Shown: positions 33,701 through 45,954 of the stretch, piece by piece
Numbering within the stretch: position 1 is the first letter of the stretch
How the letters are laid out: every line of letters begins with the position of its first letter
Assembly: GCA_943737045.1 (NCBI GenBank)
Contig: CALSFV010000064.1
Coordinates: 310,001 to 374,000, forward strand
Length of the DNA stretch: 64,000 bases
Origin: Parapristionchus giblindavisi
Taxonomy: Eukaryota; Nematoda; Chromadorea; Rhabditida; Diplogasteridae
Direction: 5' to 3'
Made by a program: the position numbers and the translations under genes
Notes under the pieces: generated by a model
What the model saw: the letters and a program-made list of their open reading frames with translations, nothing else
Told to the model about the DNA's origin: nothing
Databases searched by the model: none

Positions 33701-36298
33701 AACACATCGTGCGGAGTTGGGGCGCGCGCGTGTAATCTCGATGGCGGATATCTCGGCTCTAAGAGCAGATAGGCCTTCACTTCCAAAAACAAAAATGTTC
33801 AAAAACATTATAAGAAATATTATAAAGATTAATTAACATTACTGAGACGTTTTTTCCACGTGGAAAAGCAAAATATGGGTTTTTTTTCAAATTTTTCGGA
33901 ATTCGGTGATTTTGTGTTTCAAATAACTGTCATATATGGGTATTTTGAGCTCCTAATGTTTTTTTGAATGTTTTTGAGTCATTTAAGCACCTTTGCTGTC
34001 TCTTGATAAAGGAATAAGCCGTTCTTTCCAATGTCAGGTCCGAGGTCGCGTCACTAAAATCAACGCTTTTTTTTTTTGCATTTCTCAAATCCTCTGAAAC
34101 TTGGGTCATTTTTAGACACATATGGATGCAACAAAACGCGCATAGAAGCAAAGTTCACTTTTTCCGATTAGGAAAGTTACGTCACTTTTTCATAAAACCG
34201 ATCGCCCCGCACCGGCGCATGGTCGACAAATGAGGTCATCAACTGGGAAATGTTGCCCAAGATCTCCTCTTTCGATGCTTTTTTTGGAAAAGTTTCTATC
34301 ATTATTTTTAACGGAGTTATGATCATTTTTCTGACGCACACTCGAGCCAAAAATACCGTACCTGCCAACTTTGGCCTACCGCTACTCGAAAATGAGAGCA
34401 GATATGCAAATTCGGCCAACGCAGTTCGATAGAGCATCGTTCAAAGTACTTAATCTGAATTTTTCAGGGGGTCGAATTTTCTATGTCCGCGGACCCTCTG
34501 AAACGGTCGATTCTCTCGCGATTCCTCTCATATTAATATTACATACGATGCAAATGTCTTACCTTCAGAGGTTCACATCCAGCAACTTTTCCATTGACAA
34601 TAAGATGAGCTCCGAGTACTTTAGACAGAGATCCGAGTGATTCGCATGGACGACAGTATAGACTATAATGCATAATGAATTTGAGGAACACCAAAATATT
34701 CTCGTATAAACTTCTTTTTGGGTTGTACTTTAATACATTTTTGGTACTGCTGGACGCGGTATCTCTTTCCATATTTTATGATAAAAATAACACCAATTGG
34801 AATATAATCAAGTGCTGTCATAATGATGTCATCAAAGTGACCAAAATTAAATAATGATTAAAAATGAGATATAGGTCTGTCAGAGTGACATGAACTGAAA
34901 AGTGCTACTGTTAATGAATACGAAAACAGGGAAATGATGCCATATCGAAAACAGTGGAACGGATATGGAAAAGGCTATAAGTATGATTATTGACACTCTT
35001 GCCTATTATTTTCATATCCCTCACTAGTTTCGAGCAGAAATGTTGTTTCGTATTCACTTCACCACGCATTAACTTCGCTCTACCAAACTTTATAATCATG
35101 TTTTAGTTCTTCCAACGTAATCGGAGACAGTAGAAAAATTTCAATTGGTAAATGACATTTGAAAACTCAGTCCTACTTCAAATTTGCCCTTATAGTATTC
35201 CGCTTTTTTGTTCTTTGTAAGTCAGACAAGCGAGAGAGAACTAATTTTGAGAGAGTTTCAATATCGAGTGTAAGAAGAAGAGAAGACGATCCCCTCACCA
35301 TGATCCAATTCCTCCACATCCTGTCTCTGCATTACCATCTCTACAGACATCAGGAGGTTTATTCGTATCTCCTGTTGTCGAAACTGATAGGTAGATCAAT
35401 AACTCATCATCCACGTCTTCCAATACGTTTACACGACCCTGAAATGGTTAATGGATAACGAGACTGGGCAATTTATGGGAACCGAAAGCGGGAACTCCTC
35501 CATTGATTTTCGAATCGACAAAAGTGTCTACCGTACTCCTCATTCCAACAGGAACCAGATATCGATTAATCTTATGGGATAAAAGAAGCACTTAAATTAT
35601 AGATAGGTATAGAGAGCACTCTTATATTAAAAAGATTGATGGCTCATCTATTTCGTTCTATTCTTCAGGATTTGATGAATGATCAAATCTCCTCTTTTAC
35701 TACCTTTAGAGAACAATTTATCTTGCCCTAGAGTAGGATATTTTCGGATTGAAAATCAAGAATAGCAAGAGATTATGATTTTTAAATTATAAAAGCGAGA
35801 CGGTTCAACCGAATCTTTCATCATACGGTATAGTTAGACAGATAACTCATAAACAGATAGGAGACAACGCAATCAAAAAGAGAAGTATACTGTATACCGT
35901 ACATGCATTGAGTAGCATCCAGCATGTCCTGGTACTGCGACCAATTGTGCTCCTGATTTCTTAGATCCTCCTTCGAATTCTAGTTTACGATTCCATGTCG
36001 AACCTCAAATGAATCTCGAATACACGACAGTAATTCAGGATCATTAGCTAAGGTTTCTTCACTTTCTTGTGGGATGAAAAAGTGAAAGTAGAAAGTGAAA
36101 TTTCTCTTTGATTAATTAAGAAAAGAGAACTACGTAAGTTTAAACTACACATAGTTCATGCGAATGTGTTTCAAATCTGAAAAAAAATCTATAAAAAAAC
36201 TAACTCTTGACACTGCATCCCTGATGTCTGAGTAGATCTAACTTCAAGAATTGTCCAAGAGATGGAACAATCAATAATGATAAGAAGAATATCAACAT
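30769..36298 (-). CDS. Secreted cysteine-containing protein of unknown function
   Basis: Exons: 36298-36205, 36003-35903, 35570 to about 35495 (or 35460), 35438-35299, 34662-34563, 32322-32206, about 32173-32132, 31344-31234, 31095-31012, 30825-30769. This gives about 306-318 residues. The first exon encodes a clear signal peptide (MLIFFLSLLIVPSLGQ). I do not recognise the family. Visible features are scattered cysteines, including a CGG...CLYCRPC cluster encoded across 35438-34563, the hydrophobic strand SLFVTVYVFD, and the C-terminal GTVTISDQA. Phases agree throughout, except that the third exon's donor is uncertain: ending at 35460 leaves a 21-nt intron with an in-frame stop, so a 57-nt intron from about 35495 is likelier. 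The seventh exon (AGTIQEEHLFLNT) is less certain. The signal peptide suggests an extracellular or lysosomal product. The gene lies between flp-26 and the cathepsin in the same orientation. Confidence 0.75.
31708..31767. repeat. Short hairpin repeat family C (decayed copy)
   Basis: Begins CCGCTCTGGCAACACTCTCTCG and ends CGAGAAAGCATCGCCATAGCGG, an imperfect inverted repeat. Related hairpins lie at 36832-36883 and 39993-40042. This copy is in the intron between exons about 32132 and 31344 of the secreted-protein gene. Confidence 0.6.
32541..34531. mobile_element. 2-kb near-perfect palindrome in an intron
   Basis: Arms of about 950 nt (32541-33510 and 33556-34531) are nearly identical inverted copies separated by a loop of about 45 nt. 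The ends are TA-flanked AAGAGAGGAATCGC and GCGATTCCTCTC. The two 159-residue open frames (33228-33707 minus and 33357-33836 plus) are mirror images across the centre and have no family resemblance, so I do not call them genes. Near the centre each arm carries GGGTTCGAACCC, a tRNA B-box-like word. The element occupies most of the intron between exons 34662-34563 and 32322-32206. Confidence 0.85.
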
Positions 36299-36389
36299 TA
36301 TCCTCTTATCTTATGAGGAATTGAGAGAACAGGGGACAATAATCGATCAATGAAAGAAGGAGAAAAGATGGGAGCAGTTTCACCCGATC

Positions 36390-36515
36390 TCTCCCTCTCC
36401 CCCTACCTCTCCCTCTACCTCTCCCTCTCCTTCTCCCTCTCCCTCTCCCTCTCCCTCTCCCTCTCCCTCTCCCTCTCCCTCTCCCTCTCCCTCTCCCTCT
36501 CCCTCTCCCTCTCCC
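36390..36515 (+). repeat. (CTCCCT)n microsatellite
   Basis: About 18 copies of CTCCCT with slight variation at the left edge (CCCTACCTCT). It starts about 90 nt upstream of the secreted-protein start codon at 36298 on the minus strand, so it sits in its presumed promoter as a polypurine coding-strand tract. Confidence 0.95.
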
Positions 36516-36831
36516 CTTCATCATCTTACTATCCGAACTATTCATCCTTGTGCGTGAGAGAAATGGGATGAACGTATCTTTTGACTCTTTGTCCTATTCT
36601 TTTGAATGAAAGTTGTAGAAGAAAAGGAGTATAAGATATAGTGAGAGAGATCAAGTCATAGCCGGTGAGTCATCACAACAGATTACTATGATGTTAAACT
36701 CTAGATGGGTAGAAATTCCGCATTTTCATTCTTCACATCCCTGAGTTCCTGATCTCACGTATAGAAAAACATATAGAAATTTATGAATCTCGATTTCATT
36801 TTTAATTGGTGCCCTAAACGAATTTGAAACC

Positions 36832-36883
36832 CCCGCTCTGGAAACACTCTTGATTTTTTTGCGATAGAGTGTTGCCAGAGCGG
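36832..36883. repeat. Short hairpin repeat family C (intact copy)
   Basis: CCGCTCTGGAAACACTCT is followed 14-16 nt later by AGAGTGTTGCCAGAGCGG, an 18-bp stem with one mismatch. Located between flp-26 and the secreted-protein gene. It could be a very small MITE or fold as RNA; I see no other signal. Confidence 0.7.
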
Positions 36884-37387
36884 ACAGTCAAATTAGTGTG
36901 TGATCCTTTCTCTAAATCTCCTATATCCTTCTTTCTCTTATTTCAAACAGTGCACATTATATCACAACTCTGTCACTCATGACATTATCACCAGTCTATC
37001 ATCGGCCTTTGTTCCTTCAAAAGGACCTTGAATAACTATCTTAAAAGCACACTTGAACTTTGATCTTTGCTCTTTGATCCTGTCAACATTTGAACCAAAC
37101 AGGCAGAACATTTATCGCCATTGTAGTCTAGATGGAATGGTATTGAAAAGGTAGACTGAGGGAAGTTAAGAGGGTGAGGGAGAGATCAAAGGTCTAGGTA
37201 ACATATACATGATATATGGCATACAATAATAATATTAATATAAAAGCATACAATCGTCGTTATAAAGTGGATGTACTGGATGTTATTAGAGAGGAGACTA
37301 GTTTGTTGATGGTATCGATCGAATACTTATGACCCTAAGATCATAAGGTCCTTAAGACCTTAAGTCCTTAAGGTCCTTATGACATCT

Positions 37388-39186
37388 TTATCGTCGACCG
37401 AATCGTAGAGCGAGAGCGTCAGCGTTGTATGATGCCCTCTTACCGAATCGAAGTGTCAAATCATTAGCGTTGAACTCGCGTTTCTCTTGCTGTCGGCTGA
37501 AAAATATACCATTTGAATATTCGAATTTCGATCAAAATCATATCTTTGAATGTGGCGACAATGGGAGAATCATAAGCATCACACTGTTTTTGTTGCTCAA
37601 AATAAATTTTTATTTAATTCTTCAGATCAATAACCTAATCGAAAATGAAGATTTTGAACTCTATAGCGTACATGAGTCTGACAAAGATAAGTCTTTATTT
37701 TTAGAAAGATGGCATCATAGAAAATTATCTTTCGGTTATTTTTCCACATCCTTATTGACGAGTGAGTGTAAAGTCTTGGTTTGAGACCGTTTTGAAAAGC
37801 TTCGAGCACTTTCAGGAATGAATTATGAAATCGAAATTGATATCATAGTCTTTTTTTAAAAATCACTGTCGGTTCTCGTTACCACAGACTATTCTTATTC
37901 GGGCAAAGGACATGATTGGAACAAAGATTATCTTTCCTTTTAAACCATCCTGAGAAAAGTGAATCTATCTCATAAAACTGTCAATACTCGTGATAGAAGC
38001 TTAGACTTATATCTCCCCCATGTGATTTATTGAAATCTTTGTGAACTTACAAGTTTGACCGTTTGGGAAGGATGTATGGATCGGAGTCCGATGCGTAGTA
38101 TGTCTGGAATGATAAATATTATATATTATTATACCTGGAATGATAAATATTATATATGGATTATTTTTACTGCATAGATTATAATTATTTTTAAGAATTC
38201 AAATGATGGTTAGATGGTACGGTAAGTTCCTCTAGAAATTATTTTTACATACTCTATAAAATGATTTATGATGTTTATGTATTTCTAACAATATGAATGC
38301 AGAGATTTGATTAAATCAATTGTACATAGTTCTTGTTTTGAACTTAATTTTATTTTTCGCCCTTCACTGCTATTCTTATGCTACTCCAATGTAAATTATG
38401 CATAAAACCATTTTCTTGTGAATGTTCTAATATGTAATGTTCATTACGTACCCGCATAATAAAGTATTATTATTACATAAGATAAATGATAGATAAATAG
38501 GATAAGGCATACGGTATACGGTATGTAATACTGTGACCAGTTCTTTTCGTTTCTTCTTATTTTATTACCCAAACTATCAATGATTTCACTTTTAATTTGA
38601 CTAGTAAATTGTAAGATACGATAAATATTTATTATTATTATTATTATTCGATCATAGGGTGCAGAAATAAGATAAAAGAATATTATTATGTTATTACGAA
38701 ACAGCATGTTTCTCCAATGTTTTTAAACCCATAGGAACCCTCTGCAACAATTTATTCATGACCTTGAGCAGCCCATTCAATCTCCAGGGATTTGTCTAGT
38801 TACTCTTTATAATTCATGATCCTCACCAATTCATTCAAAGGAATATAATAAAACATTCCAAGAAGAGTCGAATAAGGAACCTAATTGAAAAACAATTGAA
38901 TCAATAATTTAAAAATTGTATTCAAGTTCAATAAACTGCTACTGAAAGACTACCTAAGAAGTTTGTAGAGAGAAAAACGAAATACAAAAAGCCAATATAA
39001 TATTATTAGATCTAAGAGTTCAGGATTATGGTGAGTGTAGTTATTGAAATTTAAGTAAATAAACCCTGAACAACTCACATAAGCACCCTGAGGATGCGTG
39101 TCGTAGGGTATGAAATAAGCCTGTGATAGAAGTGAGAGAATGGAGAGAAGAAGAATGAGGAGCCCGGTTTGAGTGAATGATGACAT
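37388..39186 (-). CDS. flp-26: FMRFamide-like neuropeptide precursor, FLP-26 type
   Basis: Exons: 39186-39079, 38880-38827, 38795 to 38739 (or 38703), 38103-38051, 37496-37388; about 126-138 residues. The first exon gives a signal peptide (MSSFTQTGLLILLLSILSLL). The last exon encodes two C-terminal RFG peptides flanked by dibasic sites: KR-EFNANDLTLRFG-KR and ASYNADALALRFG-RR, then stop. After cleavage and amidation of the Gly these would be EFNANDLTLRF-NH2 and ASYNADALALRF-NH2. C. elegans flp-26 makes (E)FNADDLTLRF-NH2, differing by one residue, which is the basis for the symbol. An upstream KR follows SDPYILP, so a spacer peptide is also released. Phases agree. The third-exon donor is ambiguous, and the intron between the second and third exons is only 31 nt, which is unusually short. 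Confidence 0.87.
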
Positions 39187-39992
39187 CTAAAATAATTTCG
39201 GTTACGGTTAGGATCCGGAAACCGGCACGGGACCGGACACACATAGTTCTTGGATCGGAAAATTCAAATCGAATACGAGGTCATGAAGGACAGGAGAACT
39301 CGGTTACGTGCGGATCATAAACGGTAAAACAGTGAGGAGTGTGGTTGAGCAAGGAATAAAAAAGTTGTTCAGAGTGTGATTCATTGATGAATGACTACAT
39401 AGATATAGGAGACAAAGCTTGACTCAATGTTGATAATTATAATAATGTCCATGTTTGTTTGTATAGTGAATCATTGACGCGAACTTCCATGTATGATTAA
39501 AAAGGAAGAATGAATCCGCCAGAGTTGTAATAGATATCAAGAACAGTGTATGTAATCGCATTTTGAATATCTTACACTTTGGAAATATGAAACTCATAAG
39601 AATGTCTCAAGAGTACTTCAGATACACTGCTCAAGAGTAACGTTTTACAGCTTCTCAAGGAATACAAATCTCTCTCTTCCAGAATTCCTAGTCTCCGACA
39701 AAGATGGGAAAGATTTCAATGAATGTGAAAGTTTTTCTTTCAAACGATACTCTGACAATGTGGTTTTGTCTCACCCTCTCAGTCGGATCTCTCTGGGAAT
39801 TTCTCTCTTTCTCTACTCTGTGGTATGAACATTTTCGGACCCAACAAATTACAGGATTGTCAAACGATGAAATATAAATTGTAGTCTCATGATTGTAAGG
39901 ACTGGCTACACTCCCCTACTAAATAATATGGACCTGTAAAATAAAATCAAAATGGTATGATTAAAGTGACACCTCGAGCTAATCTGAAGATC

Positions 39993-40042
39993 TCCGCTCT
40001 GGCCATACTCTCTCGCGTACATGGTCTGCGAGAGAGTATTAT
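39993..40042. repeat. Short hairpin repeat family C, third copy
   Basis: CCGCTCTGGCCATACTCTCTCGC is followed by GCGAGAGAGTATTAT, a partial stem. It shares the outer CCGCTCTGGCCA/AACTCT word with the copies at 31708 and 36832. Confidence 0.55.
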
Positions 40043-43000
40043 CAATGAGTGAGTCATTTGATCGAAGACGTTCGACAAAAATAGTGCAACAATGAGTATG
40101 AGTGCATGGAATGATGAAACTGAAGACGTTGAAACTCAATCATGACGATAGAACAAATCTAATCAACAAATTGAGTGATGAAAGTGTCAAGTGAAGCGTA
40201 AGAGAAAGGACAAGTAGAAATATTCAAATAAACAATTTAAATTGTTACAAAGCTTTAGATATACTGGGATTTTAAAATACAGTAAACAGAGTGCAACAAA
40301 TTCTACAATGCTGTATGATCTTTTGAATGTTAAAAGAAATACTTTAATAAATCAAATTTGGATGACCATTGCGTCAGAGAAAGTTCTATCGAGACAATTT
40401 CATTATTATAATCTCATAGTTATTCTCACGATAAGAAATAATCATAAAATATCCTCGTTGATGACAAATCCATCCACAAATCACACAGGATGGAAAGTTC
40501 TTTTGTCTTCTGAACTAGAGCAATTCATGTATCATGAACAATAGTAACTCATGAATTGAAAATGTAAATTGGGAATGTTTACGGAGCAGGAGGTTCCTAA
40601 AAGTCCATTGTTATTGAAGACTGTTGACTATTTAATTAACTTTTTTCAAACCATTGAATCAATAATTAAATAATAAAAAATAATGAATAAAGAAAAAGAA
40701 TAAATAGTGAATTTTTTTATCATAATATTGAGCAGATGAATATAAATGTTTTTGGGTAAAAGTTATCGAAGAAAATGAACAAGATCAATCCTGTGTTTGT
40801 TTTCTCTAACTTCCATGGAAAATTCACATTGAAGCAAATGAGGGCGCATACTTTGTCATTATTTACTCAAAAAGCAGACAATTTTACACTCGATGTGAAT
40901 ATTTGGAGATAAACAATGTACAAACCCTATTTTGAATATAAAATGAAATGGTAAAGGAGGGATTGAGAAGGACTATGATATACACGCCATGACGATATCT
41001 GACCCTATCTATGTGTATTGGACTGAATAGAGTGGGAGGGATCAGAAGACCCGGAAAGTGGGCGGAGTTTCAATGAAAGTGATGTAAGTATATGGAGAAA
41101 GGAGCAGAGACCTTTCAACGATGACAAACCCGGAGATGGATGCAAGGTGATAGATGGTCACAGAAAGAATAGAATGGACTACGGTAGATTGATAGGATAA
41201 AAAGAACAGACATGCCCTATTTGATAAATACGTTGTATTGAAGAATGCTCTCAATAGTAGTACATGACAATTGAAGATGAATAGATGGCCCATATATATC
41301 CGGACAAATCATCAATTTCCTTGTATTGCGTGACCAACGCCTACGAGAGACAATGTCATAAGATGTCAACTGTATTCATGATTAAAATTGGAATATTATT
41401 ATTAGTTGCGGGGTAGTGGCATTTCTAATTGTCAGTCATCATTATGGTACGTAGGCGAGAAAGTGGCGAAAGTGAGCCTTATGCAGAATGGCCGAAAGGA
41501 CCTTAAGAATGGGTTATTATCATAGTACAATGGCCATTCTAACTTTTCCTATCACGGATCTCCTGATATCTGATATATAGAAATCACTTGGCACTTGTGT
41601 AGGAGAAATTTATCAGATTTGCATGAACATTGGCTCCTCATTTAATTTAAATAAACATCAAAACATATTTTTATCATGTTAAGTGAGTGATTCAGCATTA
41701 AACTCTGAGGTGGAGGAGGGGATTAGTTCCATCTAAAGGGCGCTAGGTGTAAAGTGATTTAATGATTGCCCTGAATAAAGACAAATAAACGCTTACAATC
41801 GTATCTCATCATCGTCATCAAATATTATACAATTCTTCCCTCTATGAGCTGAAATTACCACGGTTCTACAGAATTTTAGACTAATTACGACACTAGATTT
41901 CACTCGTCATTCAAAAGATTTGGTGCTTTGAAATGCACAAAGTGATGTGAATGTGTTTTGGACGGTACAATAGATTTGTGGTCAATTTACGTAGATCATA
42001 AATCCTATCCTACGCACTTACGTATTAAAATAAGTACGATGCTAATTGTATATCATTTTTATGCAGTGTTTGGGCAGCGCACAGAAATAATAAATCGTAC
42101 AATTATTGAGAGCAGCGAAGATCATTGTGGTCAGTTATTTTGTGATGTTATTTATTCCTCCCGTATGGTCAGTGAATTACAAGCCATGAGATGGTCTAAA
42201 AGGCCCAAATAAATATATAAAGAACTAAGGAATATCTCACACATCAACCTACTTTTTTTAAGCTCAAAAATCAGTTATAAAATAGGAAATGATTTCAAAA
42301 GGGTATCCCAGACTAATTTGACTCATCCTTATGATGTAGAGTTTCATATTTCATATGGGAGTATTCCTTCAAAAGCGATATTTGTGTACGAAAGCGGAAG
42401 TGAAGCCATAATTTGTCTATTACAGATATATCATTTTTCTATGAGGTGTTTCTCCTACTTTTTTTTTGGCTCATGTCAATATTGAACTTGTTCTTGTTTT
42501 GCGCGAATTTAAAATACGATCTTGTTTTCGAAAGTTAATGCATATCGAAGTTTCCAAAAAAGAAGATTCGTTATTTAGGAATAGTTTAGGGTGTTCTATT
42601 GTTGTTGTTATTGGTGTGTAGGGAGTGAGAGACACAACACGAGATAGAGAGTCACTATGTATTAACTATTTGTCAGTGATGTAGGCTCCGCGATTAGAAA
42701 TTGAAAGAATAATTTACTCCACAATATATAGTTTTTGTGATCACAACAACTGTATGGGCTGGTTTAAGTGGTGCTATCTCAGTGTGGTCATCATGAGAAT
42801 TCTAAGTTGCTTTTTTTTTATTATGGGTGACTTGAAGACATTTGGGACAGGCTAATTTAACAAAATCATCACTCAATCTCGTTGCGGGTCTTACTCGTTC
42901 TGTTTTTTCCTTTCGGGGTCCACCCATCCGACTTCAGACTCCACCGCTCATGGCAAAAATTCGATAGTTTCCCAACCCACATCCATTTTTGCTTCCCCTA

Positions 43001-44944
43001 GTCCCAAACGTTCTTCAACTTATTATTTGTGATGTCACGGATCCGCCCATTCCAATTGCGAACAAGTACTGTGACGTTGGAGTTTATGGTGAACAACGAA
43101 AAGGTTTTGTATTTATGAAGAAAGTATTTGTGTCCGAAGTAAATATTCTTTTTTTCGTGCCATGATGAATCTACGGATTCTGATAATGGATGGGATATGA
43201 AAATGAGTGTTCAAAACTATTACATAAAGAGAAGATAGTATAATGGAATAGAGCCATAATAAGATAGAGAAATCCATTAAACCCATTAGTGCATTAGACC
43301 ATATCAGTACGGTAGATTGAGAAATTTTAGCTGTTAGTGAGCAATGAAAGATCGTTGTAGATTAATTAGCTTGTTAGAATCGGTAGAAGCAAATAAAAAC
43401 CACGCAAACGACTTGGGAGAAGTGATTTACAATCACAGTAACAAAATCGTTAAACTCGTACTAAGTGAAATAACAAAGTTATTTGTTGGGAATTATGTTA
43501 TACAAAATAATATGCCTAAAGTAGTTTTTATTTAACTGTTTGACTGAAGTAGATATATGCAGATTATTTATGGCTTCTCAGGGACAAGTCAGATAAGAAG
43601 TGCTACTGAACGAAGTAAAGGACATTTTCATTTATTTGGATATGAAAGGAGAATCATGAATCGCGGAACAGAAACGAGGAAGAACGTGATAATATCGTCG
43701 TTTATAGGAACAACTTCATCAAAATGGGCGGAGTTTCGTGACGACGTTTCAGTCTTAAGATATGCATGGCATTCACACCATCTTCGTACCCACTCCTATT
43801 CAAATTGACGTTGAATAGATAAAAAGACGAAAGTTTGGATTGAGTAGGAGTGAGATAAATGAATGAATATGGCAACGTTTATTCATCCTAACGAATCTAG
43901 CAGTATTGTATGAATTCTGTTTTGTTACTGTATAGTTCTTTGTAGAATAGTGTCCTCGAGCTCGTACACAACTGCAGCTATTTTTCCAGTTTGTATCTGT
44001 TAGAATAGGGCGTATGAGGAAATAGGAACGACCATAAAATAAACTTATAGAATATTTTGTATGGTAAATGAGTTAAAGAAGAGGAGGATTGGCCACAATC
44101 GTTTGTCACAGTATTCGGGATTTAAAAAAATAAACTAACAATAAGCGAAATATCATTGTATTCGAGATAGTTTCTACGTTGAAAGATCGTTATGAATTTC
44201 AAATTCCAGAAAAAAACGTCAGCGACTAAATATAAATTGAACTGTACCTTGCATAAATAGTACTGTAGTGGTTAATAAATCATGACAAGCATGAAATGAA
44301 AATAAGGGCAAGCCACAAAAATTGACTATTATATTTCAGAAGTTATATTCGCTGGTAGATACCAATCATCAATCTTATCCATACCTATAGGAACGATCTT
44401 CAAGAGCCCTTGCATATAATAAAAAAATAAAACTCCGAAATATGGAAAAATGTGCTGTTTCCAGAAATTCTATTCAAAAGTGTATATTTCGTTTGTATTA
44501 AAGATAGTACATTGTTTTGTCTGACATATTAAATATATGACGAACAAAAGAATATGACATGAATTCATGCTTTATTACACAAAATCTCGCGAACAATGGA
44601 ACAGCACGTGACGTACAAAAAAAACGAATTTTGTAAATCTAAATATCGTTATAATTTATTTAATGATATCAAATTATAAATGCACTTTGGTAACTCATAA
44701 TAAAGGTAGATCTTGTAGTTGATATTGGAAGCTACAAAATTGTTTATATCTGCCTGTAAGACAGAAGCGCTCATACATGAAAGCACATGTCTAACTCGAA
44801 AAGAAGACAAAGAGACAAGGTGGAGAGTAATATGGTATTCTTTTAGATAGTTATTCTTCGACATAAAGACTAAAACAACTAAAATAAACCTTTACATTTG
44901 AACTGATTTTATTCTCAACATGAAGATGCTTGCATCATCCATAT

Positions 44945-45140
44945 TTAGAACCATAGCATGCTTGCTTGCTTGGGGGAGGCTGTGAGTAAAAAAGGGGAAG
45001 GGTGAGGCAAGGCAATGAACAATTTTTATTCAGATTCGTCTGAAAAAATTTCAAGATTGCGATGCAAGGCTATGTGCAAGCCCCCGATGGGAAGGAAAGG
45101 TTGTACGCAAAAATCGTTCTCACGCTCCCACCTATGTTTA
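44945..45140. repeat. Dispersed repeat family B, third copy
   Basis: Same order of words as 8935-9135: GGGGGAGGCTGTGAGTAAAA, GAGGCAAGGCAATG, GCAAGGCTATGTGCAAG, then CCCCGATGGGAAGG and a terminal CACGCTCCCACCTATG. Divergence is moderate. Confidence 0.6.
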
Positions 45141-45943
45141 GAACTGTATAATTTAATAAATAGAGATGTTCCTGATTGTCATTTTAGTTCAATAGTATCA
45201 GTGTTGAATATATACTGACTCTGCTCTAGTCAGAAACACCATAGACCATGTTGCATCGACTAAATGGCTAACAAAGTGGTGTCTTATCCTCTTAGTACAT
45301 ACAGCTCTGGTGTAACTCTATCCTTTTCCTTTAGGGCTACTAAGAGATCCATCTCGAAAAGATTTTCCCCCATGATACAATACTACTATTGCGTGGGAGG
45401 CGATTTGAAATACTAGCCGCACTTTATCTCGATAATATCCCTTCCCCTAAGCATTGCAAATAAATTCAAGGCTAATAATATGTGATTTATTTATGAAAAG
45501 GGATGCATCGTGAAGTAATGTCTGGGACGAATGATATTCCTTATTCTCAAAAGGGGAAGAGAAACCTCGTTCGGCGGAGACTTCATTTCAGACACTCTAT
45601 TTACTTGTTCTTTAACAAAGAAAAGACTATTATATCATGAGAAATATATGCGAACTTCTACAGTAATATGAAAATAAAGATCATAAATGTGCTCGAATTA
45701 TCAGTCAAACGTTAACGTCATGTATACGGTAAACATTATGTCAGTTTGCGTTTCGCACACATTTAAATGTTTTAAAATTATTTATTCTAATTAATTCATT
45801 AATTCTGTCCGTATTTTCCCAAATCATTGTCGAATATTGGTCAGCGCTCATCTCCAATTCATTTGAAACAGTCATATTCGATATTAAATCAGTAATTATC
45901 CTGTTTTTATAATTTCTTAATTACGTTTAATTTGGTTTCCACC

Positions 45944-45948
45944 TTCAG
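45944..45948 (+). promoter_or_regulatory. Probable trans-splice acceptor of the LAP1-like mRNA
   Basis: TTTCCACCTTCAG followed by ACGCCG and then ATG: a good 3' splice site with a pyrimidine-rich tract 6 nt before the start codon and no open upstream exon in phase. This supports the chosen start. Confidence 0.5.
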
Positions 45949-45954
45949 ACGCCG

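Larger units (their letters stand above)
39200..45940. other. No supported gene
   Basis: Between the 5' end of flp-26 and the LAP1-like gene I see no chain of exons with matching phase and no recognisable domain on either strand. Short open frames (for example at 40242-40544, 41958-42212 and 43557-43808, plus) have no splice partners or family features. The stretch contains a family C hairpin (39993-40042), a family B repeat (44945-45140) and otherwise unremarkable AT-rich sequence. It probably holds regulatory DNA of the two divergent genes at its ends. Confidence 0.5.

Noticed and set aside
33228..33836. Two 159-residue open frames with nearly identical sequence on opposite strands
   Set aside because: They are mirror images across the centre of a palindromic element and match no family; openness follows from palindrome symmetry.
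40242..40544. 100-residue plus-strand open frame
   Set aside because: AT-rich composition, no domain, no splice partners, no nearby regulatory context.
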